A stretch of 38,430 nt of DNA from an uncultured Prochlorococcus sp. Its GTDB lineage: Bacteria; Cyanobacteriota; Cyanobacteriia; PCC-6307; Cyanobiaceae. Both the position numbers and the translations under genes were made by a program. Positions 8,274-16,948 of this stretch are shown here, one piece after another. How positions within the stretch are numbered: the stretch's first letter is position 1; every line of letters starts with the position of its first letter. The stretch is taken from the NCBI GenBank assembly GCA_902572825.1, contig CACGHD010000014.1:1-38430 (forward strand), read 5' to 3'. Below the pieces are notes generated by a model. The model was not told the origin of the DNA. It searched no databases and worked only from the letters and a program-made list of their open reading frames with translations.

Positions 8274-8900
8274 TTAATTAGTTGGATTAGTAACTTTATC
8301 ATTATTTTCATTGGATTCAGGCCTCATCCAATCATAAACTTCTTCAGGTAATTTACCAACTCTAGAATCTGAAGCTGGGATTTCATGAGGGTCCATGACA
8401 CCTTTAGGGAGATAGGCAAGTTCTCTTAGAGGCTTAACTGATGGATCTGTTGTGACATTTGTTGGTAGTCTACCAAGTGCAACATTATCGAAGTTTAGAT
8501 TGTGCCTGTCGAAAGTAGCTAATTCATATTCTTCGGTCATTGATAGACAATTAGTTGGACAATATTCAACACAATTTCCGCAAAATATACAAACTCCAAA
8601 ATCTATTGAATAATTTCTAAGTTCCTTTTTTTTGGTTTCTTTATTCATGACCCAATCAACTACTGGTAGATTTATGGGACATACTCTCACACAAACTTCA
8701 CAAGCAATACATTTATCGAATTCATAATGTATTCTTCCTCTATATCTTTCTGAGGGTATTAATTTTTCATATGGATATTGAACAGTAACAGGTCTTCTTC
8801 GAAGATGATCAAAAGTTACAGATAAACCATTGTATAAATATTTGCCAGCATTAAATGCCTCCTTGATATAGCTATTTATTTGTTGAAGGAAATTGTTCAT
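8274..8900 (-). CDS. ndhI: NAD(P)H-quinone oxidoreductase subunit I, two 4Fe-4S clusters
   Basis: 208 residues, ATG start. Two ferredoxin-type motifs, [14 protein letters not shown] (about residues 64-77) and [14 protein letters not shown] (about 103-116), each supply four cysteines for a 4Fe-4S cluster. These pass electrons through the peripheral arm of NDH-1 towards plastoquinone. The N-terminal amphipathic part (about 10-45) is the membrane-facing helix typical of cyanobacterial and plastid NdhI. It follows ndhA after a 68-base gap that contains a striking hairpin. Confidence 0.96.
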   Translation of the reverse strand: MNNFLQQINSYIKEAFNAGKYLYNGLSVTFDHLRRRPVTVQYPYEKLIPSERYRGRIHYEFDKCIACEVCVRVCPINLPVVDWVMNKETKKKELRNYSIDFGVCIFCGNCVEYCPTNCLSMTEEYELATFDRHNLNFDNVALGRLPTNVTTDPSVKPLRELAYLPKGVMDPHEIPASDSRVGKLPEEVYDWMRPESNENNDKVTNPTN

Positions 8901-8942
8901 TTTGAAGAATTTACTTAGTTATTTTATTTTAGTGGAATAATT

Positions 8943-8972
8943 TTAAATTTAAGTATTTTTACTTAAATTTAA
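8943..8972 (-). promoter_or_regulatory. 13-bp perfect stem-loop at the ndhA stop codon, before ndhI
   Basis: Arms 8943-8955 and 8960-8972 are perfectly complementary around a four-base loop. Only two of 13 pairs are G-C. The stem overlaps the ndhA stop codon (8969-8971) and lies 43 bases before the ndhI start. The following sequence on the - strand has no long U run. It may mark RNA processing, 3' protection or attenuation between ndhA and ndhI; function is inferred only from position. Confidence 0.5.
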
Positions 8973-10087
8973 CCACCAAAGAACTGCGGAAAAGCAAGTT
9001 TTAATCCTGCAGTTATCAAAAGATTAGCAAGAGAAATTGGAAGGAGAAACTTCCATCCTAGATCTAAAAGTTGATCTATTCTTACTCTAGGAGTTGTCCA
9101 ACGTAATAATATTGCAATGAAAACTAAGAGATATGCTTTTAAAACAGTCATTACAATGCCTATCGATGCAGTGAAGACCTGAATTAAGGGTGCATTAATT
9201 GGCAAATTAAGAAACTTAGCTATTAATTCAACTGGAATAGGAAAACCCCATCCTCCTAAGTAAAGTATTGATACTAATAATGCTGAAAGAATTAAATTAA
9301 TGTAACTTCCAAGGTAGAACAATGCGAATTTCATACCAGCATATTCAGTTTGATATCCTGCAACTAATTCTTCTTCAGCTTCAGGTAAATCAAATGGAAG
9401 TCTCTCACATTCTGCTAGTGCACAAATCCAAAAGACTATAAAACCAACTGGTTGTCTCCATATATTCCAGGTTAGGATTCCAGCGCCGCTTTGTTGGTTT
9501 ACAATGTCAATAGTACTCAGAGAGTTTGTCATTAGTACGATAGCCAGTACAGATAAAGCTAAGGGTATTTCATAACTTATTGATTGAGCTGCTGCTCTTA
9601 AACCTCCTAGTAATGAATACTTATTATTTGATGCATATCCGCTCATAAGAAGTCCAATTGGCTGGATACTGCTTAAAGCGATCCATAGGAAAATTCCAAT
9701 GCCAACATTACTTATTAAAAGATTTTGTCCAAAAGGGACAATTAGCCATGAGAGAATCACTGGGACAAGAACTAATATAGGGCCTGCAGTGAAAAGAATT
9801 CCATCCGCTTTCGCAGGAATAATATCCTCTTTGACAAGCAACTTAAGACCATCTGCAATTGGTTGGAGGACGCCAAGAGCTCCTGCATATTCGGGCCCTA
9901 TTCTTTGTTGAGCAGCAGCAGATATTTTTCTTTCAAGCCAAACTGTTACTAAAACGCCAACAACAGCTGCAACCAAAACCAAAAGCATAGGTAGAGGGAG
10001 CCAAATTATATGAGCGATTTCGCTGGAAAGGCCAAGACCTTTTAAGAATTCATTAAAACTATATTCGAGATCTAATCCGTATTCCAA
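8969..10087 (-). CDS. ndhA: NAD(P)H-quinone oxidoreductase subunit 1 (NdhA)
   Basis: 372 residues with about eight membrane helices, family NuoH/NdhA. Conserved loops include [21 protein letters not shown] (about residues 49-69), the quinone-site segment [24 protein letters not shown] near 222-245 followed by [13 protein letters not shown], and [22 protein letters not shown] near the C-terminus. This subunit forms part of the quinone chamber linking membrane and peripheral arms. The start is TTG at 10087; no upstream ATG restores a longer conserved N-terminus. It follows gltA by 76 bases on the same strand. Confidence 0.95.
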   Translation of the reverse strand: MEYGLDLEYSFNEFLKGLGLSSEIAHIIWLPLPMLLVLVAAVVGVLVTVWLERKISAAAQQRIGPEYAGALGVLQPIADGLKLLVKEDIIPAKADGILFTAGPILVLVPVILSWLIVPFGQNLLISNVGIGIFLWIALSSIQPIGLLMSGYASNNKYSLLGGLRAAAQSISYEIPLALSVLAIVLMTNSLSTIDIVNQQSGAGILTWNIWRQPVGFIVFWICALAECERLPFDLPEAEEELVAGYQTEYAGMKFALFYLGSYINLILSALLVSILYLGGWGFPIPVELIAKFLNLPINAPLIQVFTASIGIVMTVLKAYLLVFIAILLRWTTPRVRIDQLLDLGWKFLLPISLANLLITAGLKLAFPQFFGG

Positions 10088-10163
10088 AATTTTTTTGTTA
10101 TTTACTTAATAGATTAACTCTTCACAAACAATATGTGTGTTTTTTTTTGAAAAGCTGCAAATA

Positions 10164-11309
10164 TTATTCTCTATTTTCTAGGCTGATCCAATCTCTTGGT
10201 TCTGAACCTGTATAGATTTGTGATGGTCTAAAAATTCTATTTGCTCCAAGTTGCTCTCTCCAATGAGCTAACCAACCAGCCACTCTTGATATGGCAAAAA
10301 TAGGAGTAAATAAATCACGAGGAATACCAAGTTTTCTATAAACAAGACCAGAATAAAAGTCTACGTTAGGGAATATACCCTTAGGTCCAAGTCTTGGTAT
10401 GGCCTCTGCCTCAAGTGATTTGGCAACTTCATACATTTCATCTGCTCCAAATCTAATAAAAAGCTCTTCTGCCAGTTTTTGAAGAATTATTGCTCTTGGA
10501 TCTTTGACTTTATATTCTCTGTGACCGAAGCCCATAATCTTACTTTTATTTTTTATTGCATTATCTAAAAAAGACCCAGCATTTTCTGGAGTTTTAATTT
10601 CTTCTAACATCGCAATCACATCCTCATTTGCTCCTCCATGCAGTGGGCCTGCCAGGGTTCCTACTGCAGAGGCGATGACAGCATATGGGTCTGTAAGAGT
10701 ACTTGCAGTCACTCTCGCGCTAAATGTACTGGCGTTTAAACTATGTTCGGCATGAAGGATTAAACACCTATCAAAAACTTTTGCAGCTATAGGATCTTGT
10801 TCTTTTTCAGTCAGCATGTAAAGAAAATTTGATGAGTAAGTTAAATCATCTCTAGGTTGAATTGGATCTTGTCCTTTTCTAATAAGCTGAAACGCAGCAA
10901 TCATAGTGGGTATTTTTGCTATAAGTCTTATCACTGCGTTGTAGATGTAATTAGGATCATCTATTGCTCTACGTGAATAAAAGAGCCCTAAAGAAGCCGC
11001 ACTAGATTGGAGAGCATCCATAGGATGACCTGTCGCAGGGAAACATTTCATCATATCTCTGACTCTAAAACTTAACCTTCGATGCATCTGAACTTCCTGT
11101 TCAAAATCTCTAAGTTGCATAGCAGTGGGCAATTCGCCCCAAATCAATAGGTAAGCAGTCTCTAAAAAACTGCTTTTTCTGGATAGTTCCTCAATGGAGT
11201 AGCCTCTGTACAATAATTTACCTTGGTTGCCGTCAATATCACAGATAGATGAATTAGTAACTGGGACACCCTCTAATCCTGGTTTTAAAATTAGTTTGTT
11301 ATTCTCCAA
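10164..11309 (-). CDS. gltA: citrate synthase
   Basis: 381 residues. It condenses acetyl-CoA with oxaloacetate to citrate, supplying 2-oxoglutarate for nitrogen assimilation. Active-site segments are all present: LHAEHSLNAST (about 190-200), AGPLHGGANEDV (about 219-230), GFGHREYKVKDPRA (about 261-274) with the catalytic His, and NVDFYSGLVY with the catalytic Asp near 315. Length matches the shorter type of citrate synthase found in cyanobacteria and Gram-positives. The start appears to be TTG at 11309 (product MENNKLILKPG). A 125-base region upstream holds no other gene and probably carries its promoter. It is followed by the ndhA cluster on the same strand. Confidence 0.95.
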   Translation of the reverse strand: MENNKLILKPGLEGVPVTNSSICDIDGNQGKLLYRGYSIEELSRKSSFLETAYLLIWGELPTAMQLRDFEQEVQMHRRLSFRVRDMMKCFPATGHPMDALQSSAASLGLFYSRRAIDDPNYIYNAVIRLIAKIPTMIAAFQLIRKGQDPIQPRDDLTYSSNFLYMLTEKEQDPIAAKVFDRCLILHAEHSLNASTFSARVTASTLTDPYAVIASAVGTLAGPLHGGANEDVIAMLEEIKTPENAGSFLDNAIKNKSKIMGFGHREYKVKDPRAIILQKLAEELFIRFGADEMYEVAKSLEAEAIPRLGPKGIFPNVDFYSGLVYRKLGIPRDLFTPIFAISRVAGWLAHWREQLGANRIFRPSQIYTGSEPRDWISLENRE

Positions 11310-11434
11310 TTGCTTAATTCAATATCAAATACTTATAGATTAAAGATAGTCAAATAATTTTTAATTAACCACAAGTTATTAACTTCACAAAAATTTCATA
11401 TGATTATCTTTGAAGCTCAATTTAATAACTTTAT

Positions 11435-12895
11435 TTAAGGTATTTTTAAACTTGTTTCTGTATAAAGAATTGGATTTTTTTCTGGAATAGATTGACTTAT
11501 GATTTCTAGATATTCTTCATTTGATATTTTTAAAATATTTCTAATGAGAAAATTAAGATCTTTCAAATCAGTTAAGTATTTAATTTTATTGGAATTTTCA
11601 TCTTTGATATCAACTTTTGTATAAAGAAAAGTAGATTTATCTTTATAACTTTTTAGGTTGAAAAATTTTTTTGAGATTGTTTCTAGTTTTTTACTATCTA
11701 TTAAAAAATTACTTATGAATTGCAAACCTCCTGATTCTATTGAATAGATATTTTCAAAAGTTAATTGTTTTATTGCATCGTTTTTTTCTTCAAGAATATC
11801 CTTGGAATATATTGAGTAAATATCTTCATTTTGTTTCAAAGTGTATTTGTTGAAATCTTTTAGTTTTTTCAAAGCACTTATATCAAATTGATTTTCAGTA
11901 TTCTTTTCAAATGTAAAAAGCCAATCTTTTTTTGAATTGAGAATTAAGATGTTTTGATTTGTATTTTGGTTAAAATCTTCAAAAAAACTTAGTTCAAAAT
12001 TATTTGTAAAAGGTTTTAGATATTTTTCAAAATTTTTAATTTCAGTAAAAATTGAAACTTGAGGATTATCTTTATGCGTATCGTCTTTTTCTATCAACTT
12101 ATCATAAGTAACAATATCAATATTTTTTTTATTGTTTAGTAAATATGATTTTAAAATTAAGTGTTTATTTTTTAATTCAAATGTTGTAGCTACAATATCC
12201 TCATTTTTATTAGTAAAAATTTCTTTATCAAAAAATATACTTTCGTCAAATTTCTTTGTGAGTAATATATTTTTTTGATTTTTGAGTCCAAAAAGTTCTC
12301 CCTCATATTGAAATTTTTTTTCTTTAAAATCATTACTAGAGTTAATACTATTTTTGATCAATTTTTTATCAGATGAAGCAATTATGTAATTATCGTCGGT
12401 TCGGTATATATAGTTAAGGAAATTTATTTTGTTTTCTCTATTAATTGAAATTATCTCATCAATCTGATCAATTTTATTAGGCAAATTTAATAAATCGTCT
12501 ATTGTTTTTTCTGGCTTAATTTTAAAAACAATCAAAATATCATCTTTAAGCTTTTTATTATTTTCAAAAGTTGAGATTATAAGTTCATTATTATAGATAT
12601 CTTCTAAGTTATTGTTGCCTAGATCTATTCCTAAGTAATCTAATATAGAGTCTTTTATTAAGACAAATTTATCTTTATTTGTTGGATTTTTATCCTTTTC
12701 ATTATTATTAACAATATTAAAACTATCAAAATTTGAAATAAATAATAATTTATTGTTTTCAGGTATATATTTTAAGATACCTAGTTGCTCAATATTTGTA
12801 CTTTGCTCCTTATTTTTATTAGGAGATAATTTTTTAAAACCAAAAAAAAGTAATAAAGATAATAATAATATTATTGCTACTACTCTAAGTTTCAT
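11435..12895 (-). CDS. membrane-anchored DUF3352-like protein of unknown function
   Basis: About 486 residues from ATG at 12895; a TTG two codons earlier would also be in frame, but the ATG is preferred. The N-terminus has a basic start and one hydrophobic helix (LRVVAIILLLSLLLFFGFKKL), then a long hydrophilic domain rich in Asn, Lys, Asp, Ile and Phe. No cysteine cluster or catalytic motif is visible. The pattern of a single N-terminal anchor plus a large, fast-changing beta-rich domain with YIPENNKLLFISN near residue 50 resembles cyanobacterial DUF3352 proteins. That assignment is by resemblance only. Probably a periplasmic or lumenal protein tethered to a membrane. Function unknown. Confidence 0.75.
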   Translation of the reverse strand: MKLRVVAIILLLSLLLFFGFKKLSPNKNKEQSTNIEQLGILKYIPENNKLLFISNFDSFNIVNNNEKDKNPTNKDKFVLIKDSILDYLGIDLGNNNLEDIYNNELIISTFENNKKLKDDILIVFKIKPEKTIDDLLNLPNKIDQIDEIISINRENKINFLNYIYRTDDNYIIASSDKKLIKNSINSSNDFKEKKFQYEGELFGLKNQKNILLTKKFDESIFFDKEIFTNKNEDIVATTFELKNKHLILKSYLLNNKKNIDIVTYDKLIEKDDTHKDNPQVSIFTEIKNFEKYLKPFTNNFELSFFEDFNQNTNQNILILNSKKDWLFTFEKNTENQFDISALKKLKDFNKYTLKQNEDIYSIYSKDILEEKNDAIKQLTFENIYSIESGGLQFISNFLIDSKKLETISKKFFNLKSYKDKSTFLYTKVDIKDENSNKIKYLTDLKDLNFLIRNILKISNEEYLEIISQSIPEKNPILYTETSLKIP

Positions 12896-12984
12896 TATCA
12901 ATGTTTATTTTTATTTTTAACAATAAACTTCCTACTGCAACTTAATTTATTAAATTGTAAATAACAAATGATTTACTCTATAAA

Positions 12985-13335
12985 TTGGGAAGTTATCCAA
13001 AATCTATAACTGCTTTAAGTCTCAATGATTGGTTTAATTCTGAGAAAGAAAATCCAGTCTTAATTGATGTAAGAGAGCAATCAGAGCTTGAACTGGCTCG
13101 TTTCTCAAAAGAATTTTTACATATACCAATTAGTAAAGTCACATCTGAATATGTTGAAGAAATATTTGCTGGTTTATTAGATAAAGAAATTGTAGTTACC
13201 TGTCATGCAGGAATAAGAAGTTATAACTTTTCACAATGGTGCTTAGATAATAATATTGTGAGCGAAATATGGAATTTGGAGGAGGGTATTGATGGATGGA
13301 GTAGACATATTGACCCATCAATACCGAGGTATTAA
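12985..13335 (+). CDS. single-domain rhodanese-like protein
   Basis: 116 residues forming one rhodanese domain. LIDVREQSELELARF (about 26-40) is the entry motif, and VVTCHAGIRS (70-79) is the active-site loop with the candidate catalytic Cys at 73. The trailing NLEEGIDGW is the conserved rhodanese ending. Such proteins carry sulfur as a persulfide or act as sulfurtransferases; the acceptor is unknown. Start is TTG at 12985, giving MGSYPKSITALSL; an ATG at 12968 is in another frame. It abuts the convergent trpB with no gap: its stop ends at 13335 and the trpB stop begins at 13336. Confidence 0.88.
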   Translation: MGSYPKSITALSLNDWFNSEKENPVLIDVREQSELELARFSKEFLHIPISKVTSEYVEEIFAGLLDKEIVVTCHAGIRSYNFSQWCLDNNIVSEIWNLEEGIDGWSRHIDPSIPRY

Positions 13336-14580
13336 TTAAATATCTAATGAAGATGCAACAGTATTAACATCTTTGTCGCCTCTTCCAGAGCAATTGATAA
13401 CTATATGAGTATCTTTTTCAAGAGTAGGGCATAATTTATCTAACCAAGCAAAGGCATGGGAAGTTTCAAGTGCAGGTATAATCCCTTCTAGTTCACTAAC
13501 AAGTTTTAAAGCGTCTAAAGCTTCTTGATCTGTGACTGATCCATATTCTGCTCTGCCTATATCTTTTAAATGGCTATGTTCAGGTCCTACCCCAGGGTAA
13601 TCTAAACCTGCACTTATTGAGTGAGCTTCTTGTACTTGACCATTATCATCTTGCAAGAGAAGACTCATTGATCCATGTAAAATTCCAACTGACCCTTTAG
13701 TGATAGTGGCAGCATGTTTGTCAGTATTAACTCCGCTTCCTGCGGCTTCAACTCCAATAAGACGCACAGAAGTTTCTTTAACAAAAGGATGGAAAAGCCC
13801 CATTGCATTTGATCCCCCACCTACACAAGCAAGCAAAATATCAGGAAAAGATCCAAATGATTCCAAACATTGTTTTTTAGTTTCTTCACCTATAACTGCA
13901 TGAAAATCTCGAACAATCTTTGGGAAAGGGTGTGGGCCTGCAACAGATCCTAAAATGTAATGTGTGGTTTCGACATTAGAAACCCAATCTCTAATGGCTT
14001 CACTAGTGGCATCCTTAAGTGTTGCAGTCCCAGAATTTACAACTTTAACTTCAGCTCCTAGAAGTTTCATTCTGAAAACGTTAAGGGATTGCCTTTTTAT
14101 ATCTTCAGCACCCATGTAGATAATACATTTCAAGCCAAATCTCGCACAAACAGTAGCAGTAGCAACTCCATGCTGACCTGCTCCAGTTTCTGCAATTATT
14201 CTTTTTTTGCCCATTCTTGTTGCAAGTAAAGCTTGTCCGAGGGCATTATTAATTTTGTGAGCCCCAGTATGATTTAAATCTTCTCTTTTAAGCCATATTC
14301 TAGGAGTAGCTTGTTTAGTTTTGTAATGTTCAGTAAGTCTTTTGGCTTCATAAAGTGGTGTTTCTCTTCCTACATAAGTCTTAAGTAGATGATTTAATTC
14401 TTCTACAAAAAGTTTATCTTTCCATGCATTAGATGCAGCTGCTTCAAGCTGAAAAAGAGCAGGCATTAGCGTTTCAGGAACATATTGACCACCATATTTT
14501 CCAAATCTTCCCTCTTTGGAGGGTTGATTTAAATCGTCATTTTTATAGTTTTGATCTTTGCGAGAAAATGTACTTACCAC
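13336..14580 (-). CDS. trpB: tryptophan synthase beta chain
   Basis: 414 residues, the normal size. It makes tryptophan from indole and serine with PLP. The PLP lysine is in [13 protein letters not shown] (about residues 105-117); the phosphate-binding loop is GGGSNAMG (about 253-260). [19 protein letters not shown] and the [13 protein letters not shown] loop (about 130-142) are also diagnostic. The start is GTG at 14580. It is transcribed away from the SUI1-like gene; the 48-base gap carries a repeated sequence. Confidence 0.96.
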   Translation of the reverse strand: MVSTFSRKDQNYKNDDLNQPSKEGRFGKYGGQYVPETLMPALFQLEAAASNAWKDKLFVEELNHLLKTYVGRETPLYEAKRLTEHYKTKQATPRIWLKREDLNHTGAHKINNALGQALLATRMGKKRIIAETGAGQHGVATATVCARFGLKCIIYMGAEDIKRQSLNVFRMKLLGAEVKVVNSGTATLKDATSEAIRDWVSNVETTHYILGSVAGPHPFPKIVRDFHAVIGEETKKQCLESFGSFPDILLACVGGGSNAMGLFHPFVKETSVRLIGVEAAGSGVNTDKHAATITKGSVGILHGSMSLLLQDDNGQVQEAHSISAGLDYPGVGPEHSHLKDIGRAEYGSVTDQEALDALKLVSELEGIIPALETSHAFAWLDKLCPTLEKDTHIVINCSGRGDKDVNTVASSLDI

Positions 14581-14584
14581 TTTT

Positions 14585-14617
14585 TCTATAGAATAAGTAT
14601 TAACTTACTATAGAATA
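14585..14617. repeat. direct repeat CTATAGAATA in the trpB / SUI1 divergent gap
   Basis: CTATAGAATA occurs at 14586-14595 and again at 14608-14617, 22 bases apart, about two helical turns. The first copy lies in a perfect ten-base palindrome, TTCTATAGAA (14585-14594). The element sits between two divergent starts and also resembles -10 boxes. It could be overlapping promoters or a small operator. Confidence 0.4.
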
Positions 14618-14628
14618 TATTGAAAATA

Positions 14629-14940
14629 ATGGGAAAAAAGAATTGGATCGAATTTGATAATCAAGAAAAAAAATTTGAAGAAACAGCTAAGGTAGAATCT
14701 TTTAATAAAAGATCAAAAATAAATATTTCAAAACAAAAAAAAGGTAAAAAAGGCAAGACTGTAACTTTAATTAGAGGTTTAGGCACCGAGGACGAAATTT
14801 TATTAAAAGAATTACTAAAAAAAATTAAAATTTTTTGTGGGACTGGAGGAACATTAATTGATAATAATATCCAATTACAGGGTGATATGGTATCGAAATC
14901 AATTGAGTTTCTTCGTAAAGAGGGATTTCATAATTTATGA
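14629..14940 (+). CDS. SUI1/eIF1-like translation factor (YciH family)
   Basis: 103 residues from ATG at 14629; a TTG three codons upstream is less likely. The N-terminal half is very basic (repeated Lys, about residues 25-45). The C-terminal half is the SUI1 fold: KTVTLIRGLGTEDEILLKELLKK, the CGTGGTLIDNNIQLQGD turn that marks the family, and a final IEFLRKEGFHNL helix. Bacterial SUI1 proteins are related to eIF1 and thought to act in start-site fidelity or ribosome recycling; their role in cyanobacteria is not established. cysC follows 29 bases downstream. Confidence 0.88.
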   Translation: MGKKNWIEFDNQEKKFEETAKVESFNKRSKINISKQKKGKKGKTVTLIRGLGTEDEILLKELLKKIKIFCGTGGTLIDNNIQLQGDMVSKSIEFLRKEGFHNL

Positions 14941-14969
14941 AGCAAGGGTTAGGATAGGTTTTAATTTTG

Positions 14970-15605
14970 ATGATCCAAACAATGAAAGAACAAGATCAAA
15001 CAAAGTCAACCAATATAAAGTGGCACAATTTAACTATTGATAGAGAAAAGTTAGAGAAAATGAGAGGTCATAAAGGAATGGTTATTTGGTTTACAGGTTT
15101 ATCTGGCTCTGGTAAAAGTACTTTAGCCAACGCTTTAAATGAAGTTTTACACTTAGATGGTTTTTCGACTTATGTGTTGGATGGAGATAATATAAGACAC
15201 GGTTTATGCAAAGATCTTGGGTTCTCAGATGAAGATAGAGAAGAAAATATAAGAAGAATTGGAGAAGTTGCGAATTTATTTTTGAATGCTGGGATAATAA
15301 CTATTACAGCATTTGTTTCACCATTTATTAGCGATAGAGATAAGGTGAGAAAAATTATTGGATCTGAAGATTTTATTGAAGTTTATTGTGCTGCAGATAT
15401 AACAGTCTGCGAAAATAGGGATACTAAAGGTCTTTATAGAAAAGCTCGTTTGGGTGAAATTAAGGAATTTACGGGGATTTCTAGTCCATATGAAGCTCCT
15501 CATAATCCAGAAATTGTGGTTGATACAGGTTCGTTAGATTTAAATAATTCCGTTGAAAAAGTTATTAACTACCTTAAAAAAGAAAACTTTCTTAAAAAGG
15601 CTTAA
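14970..15605 (+). CDS. cysC: adenylylsulfate (APS) kinase
   Basis: About 211 residues from ATG at 14970; ATG 14982 and TTG 14967 are alternatives. It phosphorylates APS to PAPS in sulfate assimilation. The P-loop GLSGSGKST lies near residues 44-52, followed by LDGDNIRHGLCKDLGFS near 71-87, FVSPFISDRDKVR near 113-125 and the substrate-lid segment KARLGEIKEFTGISSPYEAP near 155-175. This is a stand-alone kinase, not fused to ATP sulfurylase. It is likely cotranscribed with the SUI1-like gene and converges on purE. Confidence 0.94.
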   Translation: MIQTMKEQDQTKSTNIKWHNLTIDREKLEKMRGHKGMVIWFTGLSGSGKSTLANALNEVLHLDGFSTYVLDGDNIRHGLCKDLGFSDEDREENIRRIGEVANLFLNAGIITITAFVSPFISDRDKVRKIIGSEDFIEVYCAADITVCENRDTKGLYRKARLGEIKEFTGISSPYEAPHNPEIVVDTGSLDLNNSVEKVINYLKKENFLKKA

Positions 15606-15619
15606 TAAAAAATATTTGT

Positions 15620-16156
15620 TCATTTATTTTGAAGATAATTGTCAGCCCCAATAGTTGATAACTTACTATTTTTAGTCCTTACCTGTGTATGAAGATTCTC
15701 TCTAAATTCTCTTAAATTTTTCTTTATGGATTCATCAAATAAACTTATCATCTCTATTGCCAATAATCCAGCATTCTGTCCTCCATTAATTGCAACTGTT
15801 GCAACTGGAATCCCAGCCGGCATTTGAACTATTGATAAAAGAGAGTCAATCCCTTTAAGTGTCTTACTCTCTACTGGTACTCCAATTACGGGAATGCACG
15901 TTATGGATGCAAGCATTCCTGGAAGATGAGCAGCACCACCAGCACCGGCAATTATTACTTTGATGTTTTCTGATTCTGCATTTTTTGCATATTCCATCAT
16001 TTCAATAGGGGTTCGATGTGCAGAAAGTATACAAACTTCAGTTTTGATTCCAAAATCTCTTAAAATATCAACGGCAGGTTTCAATGTTTTTAGATCTGAA
16101 TCACTACCCATTACGACAGCAACTTTATAAATATCTTTAGAATTCAATTCTGACAA
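15620..16156 (-). CDS. purE: N5-carboxyaminoimidazole ribonucleotide mutase
   Basis: 178 residues. It rearranges N5-CAIR to CAIR in purine synthesis. VAVVMGSDSDLKTL (about 12-25), SAHRTP (about 45-50), IAGAGGAAHLPGMLAS (about 69-84) and NGGQNAGLLAIEM (about 124-136) are the PurE signature. The start is taken as TTG at 16156, since the next in-frame ATG (residue 16) would remove the first beta strand. A short polar tail extends past the usual end. Confidence 0.94.
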   Translation of the reverse strand: MSELNSKDIYKVAVVMGSDSDLKTLKPAVDILRDFGIKTEVCILSAHRTPIEMMEYAKNAESENIKVIIAGAGGAAHLPGMLASITCIPVIGVPVESKTLKGIDSLLSIVQMPAGIPVATVAINGGQNAGLLAIEMISLFDESIKKNLREFRENLHTQVRTKNSKLSTIGADNYLQNK

Positions 16157-16177
16157 AATAACAAATCAATTCTTTCC

Positions 16178-16183
16178 TATAAT
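16178..16183 (+). promoter_or_regulatory. possible -10 box for chlM
   Basis: A perfect TATAAT lies 62 bases before the chlM ATG, in the divergent gap with purE. A CTGACA at 16150-16155 is too far upstream (22-base spacer) to be a standard -35. It would give a leader of about 56 bases. Confidence 0.35.
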
Positions 16184-16245
16184 GGCGTGCAATTAATTTG
16201 GTGCCAGTTAGTTAGTATAAAAAGAATAAATTTTCATAAAATATC

Positions 16246-16944
16246 ATGACGTCAAATAAGATTATCGAAAAAAGTGAAGTTAGGGAGTATTTTAATGGTA
16301 CTGGCTTTGAAAGATGGAATAAAATTTATAGTAAATCTGATGAAATTAATACAGTTCAGAAAAATATTAGGAAAGGGCATCAAAAAACTGTAGATGATGT
16401 GGTCTCATACATCAAAAATTATTCTGAACTAACAAAAAAAAGTTATTGTGATGCAGGATGTGGTGTAGGAAGTCTTTCCATACCTTTACTAAGACTTGGG
16501 ATAAAAGAAATACAGGTGAGCGATATTTCTTCTGAAATGATTAAAGAAACAAAAAAACGCATTAATGAATTAGGTTTGAACCAAGGTAAAATCAAGTATG
16601 AAGTTTGTGATCTGGAAAAATTAAAAGGATTATTTGATGTTGTAGTTTGTTTGGATGTATTTATTCATTATCCTCAACCGGTCGCAGAAGAAATGGTCCA
16701 ACATCTATGCGATTTAAGCAAAGAAAAACTAATCGTTAGCTTTGCTCCTTATACTCCAATTCTTGCAGTTCTAAAAAATATTGGGAAATTATTTCCTGGG
16801 CCAAGTAAAACTACAAGAGCATATACATTAAAAGAAACGGGCATTATTAATGCTGCTAAAGAAAAAGGATTTAAGGTGGTTAAAAAGAAATTAAATCAAG
16901 CTCCTTTTTATTTCTCAAAACTAATTGAATTCGAAAAAATTTAA
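16246..16944 (+). CDS. chlM: magnesium-protoporphyrin IX methyltransferase
   Basis: 232 residues, ATG start. The SAM-binding motif SYCDAGCGVGSLSIPLL lies near residues 66-82. DVSSEMI-like (SDISSEMIKETKKRI) and VVCLDVFIHYPQP (about 133-145) follow. N-terminal YFNGTGFERWNKIY and C-terminal FYFSKLIEFEKI match ChlM/BchM. It methylates the propionate of Mg-protoporphyrin IX, a committed step of chlorophyll synthesis, usually at the thylakoid or envelope membrane surface. It ends four bases from the convergent response regulator. Confidence 0.94.
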   Translation: MTSNKIIEKSEVREYFNGTGFERWNKIYSKSDEINTVQKNIRKGHQKTVDDVVSYIKNYSELTKKSYCDAGCGVGSLSIPLLRLGIKEIQVSDISSEMIKETKKRINELGLNQGKIKYEVCDLEKLKGLFDVVVCLDVFIHYPQPVAEEMVQHLCDLSKEKLIVSFAPYTPILAVLKNIGKLFPGPSKTTRAYTLKETGIINAAKEKGFKVVKKKLNQAPFYFSKLIEFEKI

Positions 16945-16948
16945 TAAT

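Noticed and set aside
12968..12984. ATG 12968 as the rhodanese start
   Set aside because: It is in a different reading frame from the rhodanese domain.
14858..15040. 60-codon + frame between the SUI1-like gene and cysC
   Set aside because: It overlaps the ends of both real genes in another frame and resembles no family.
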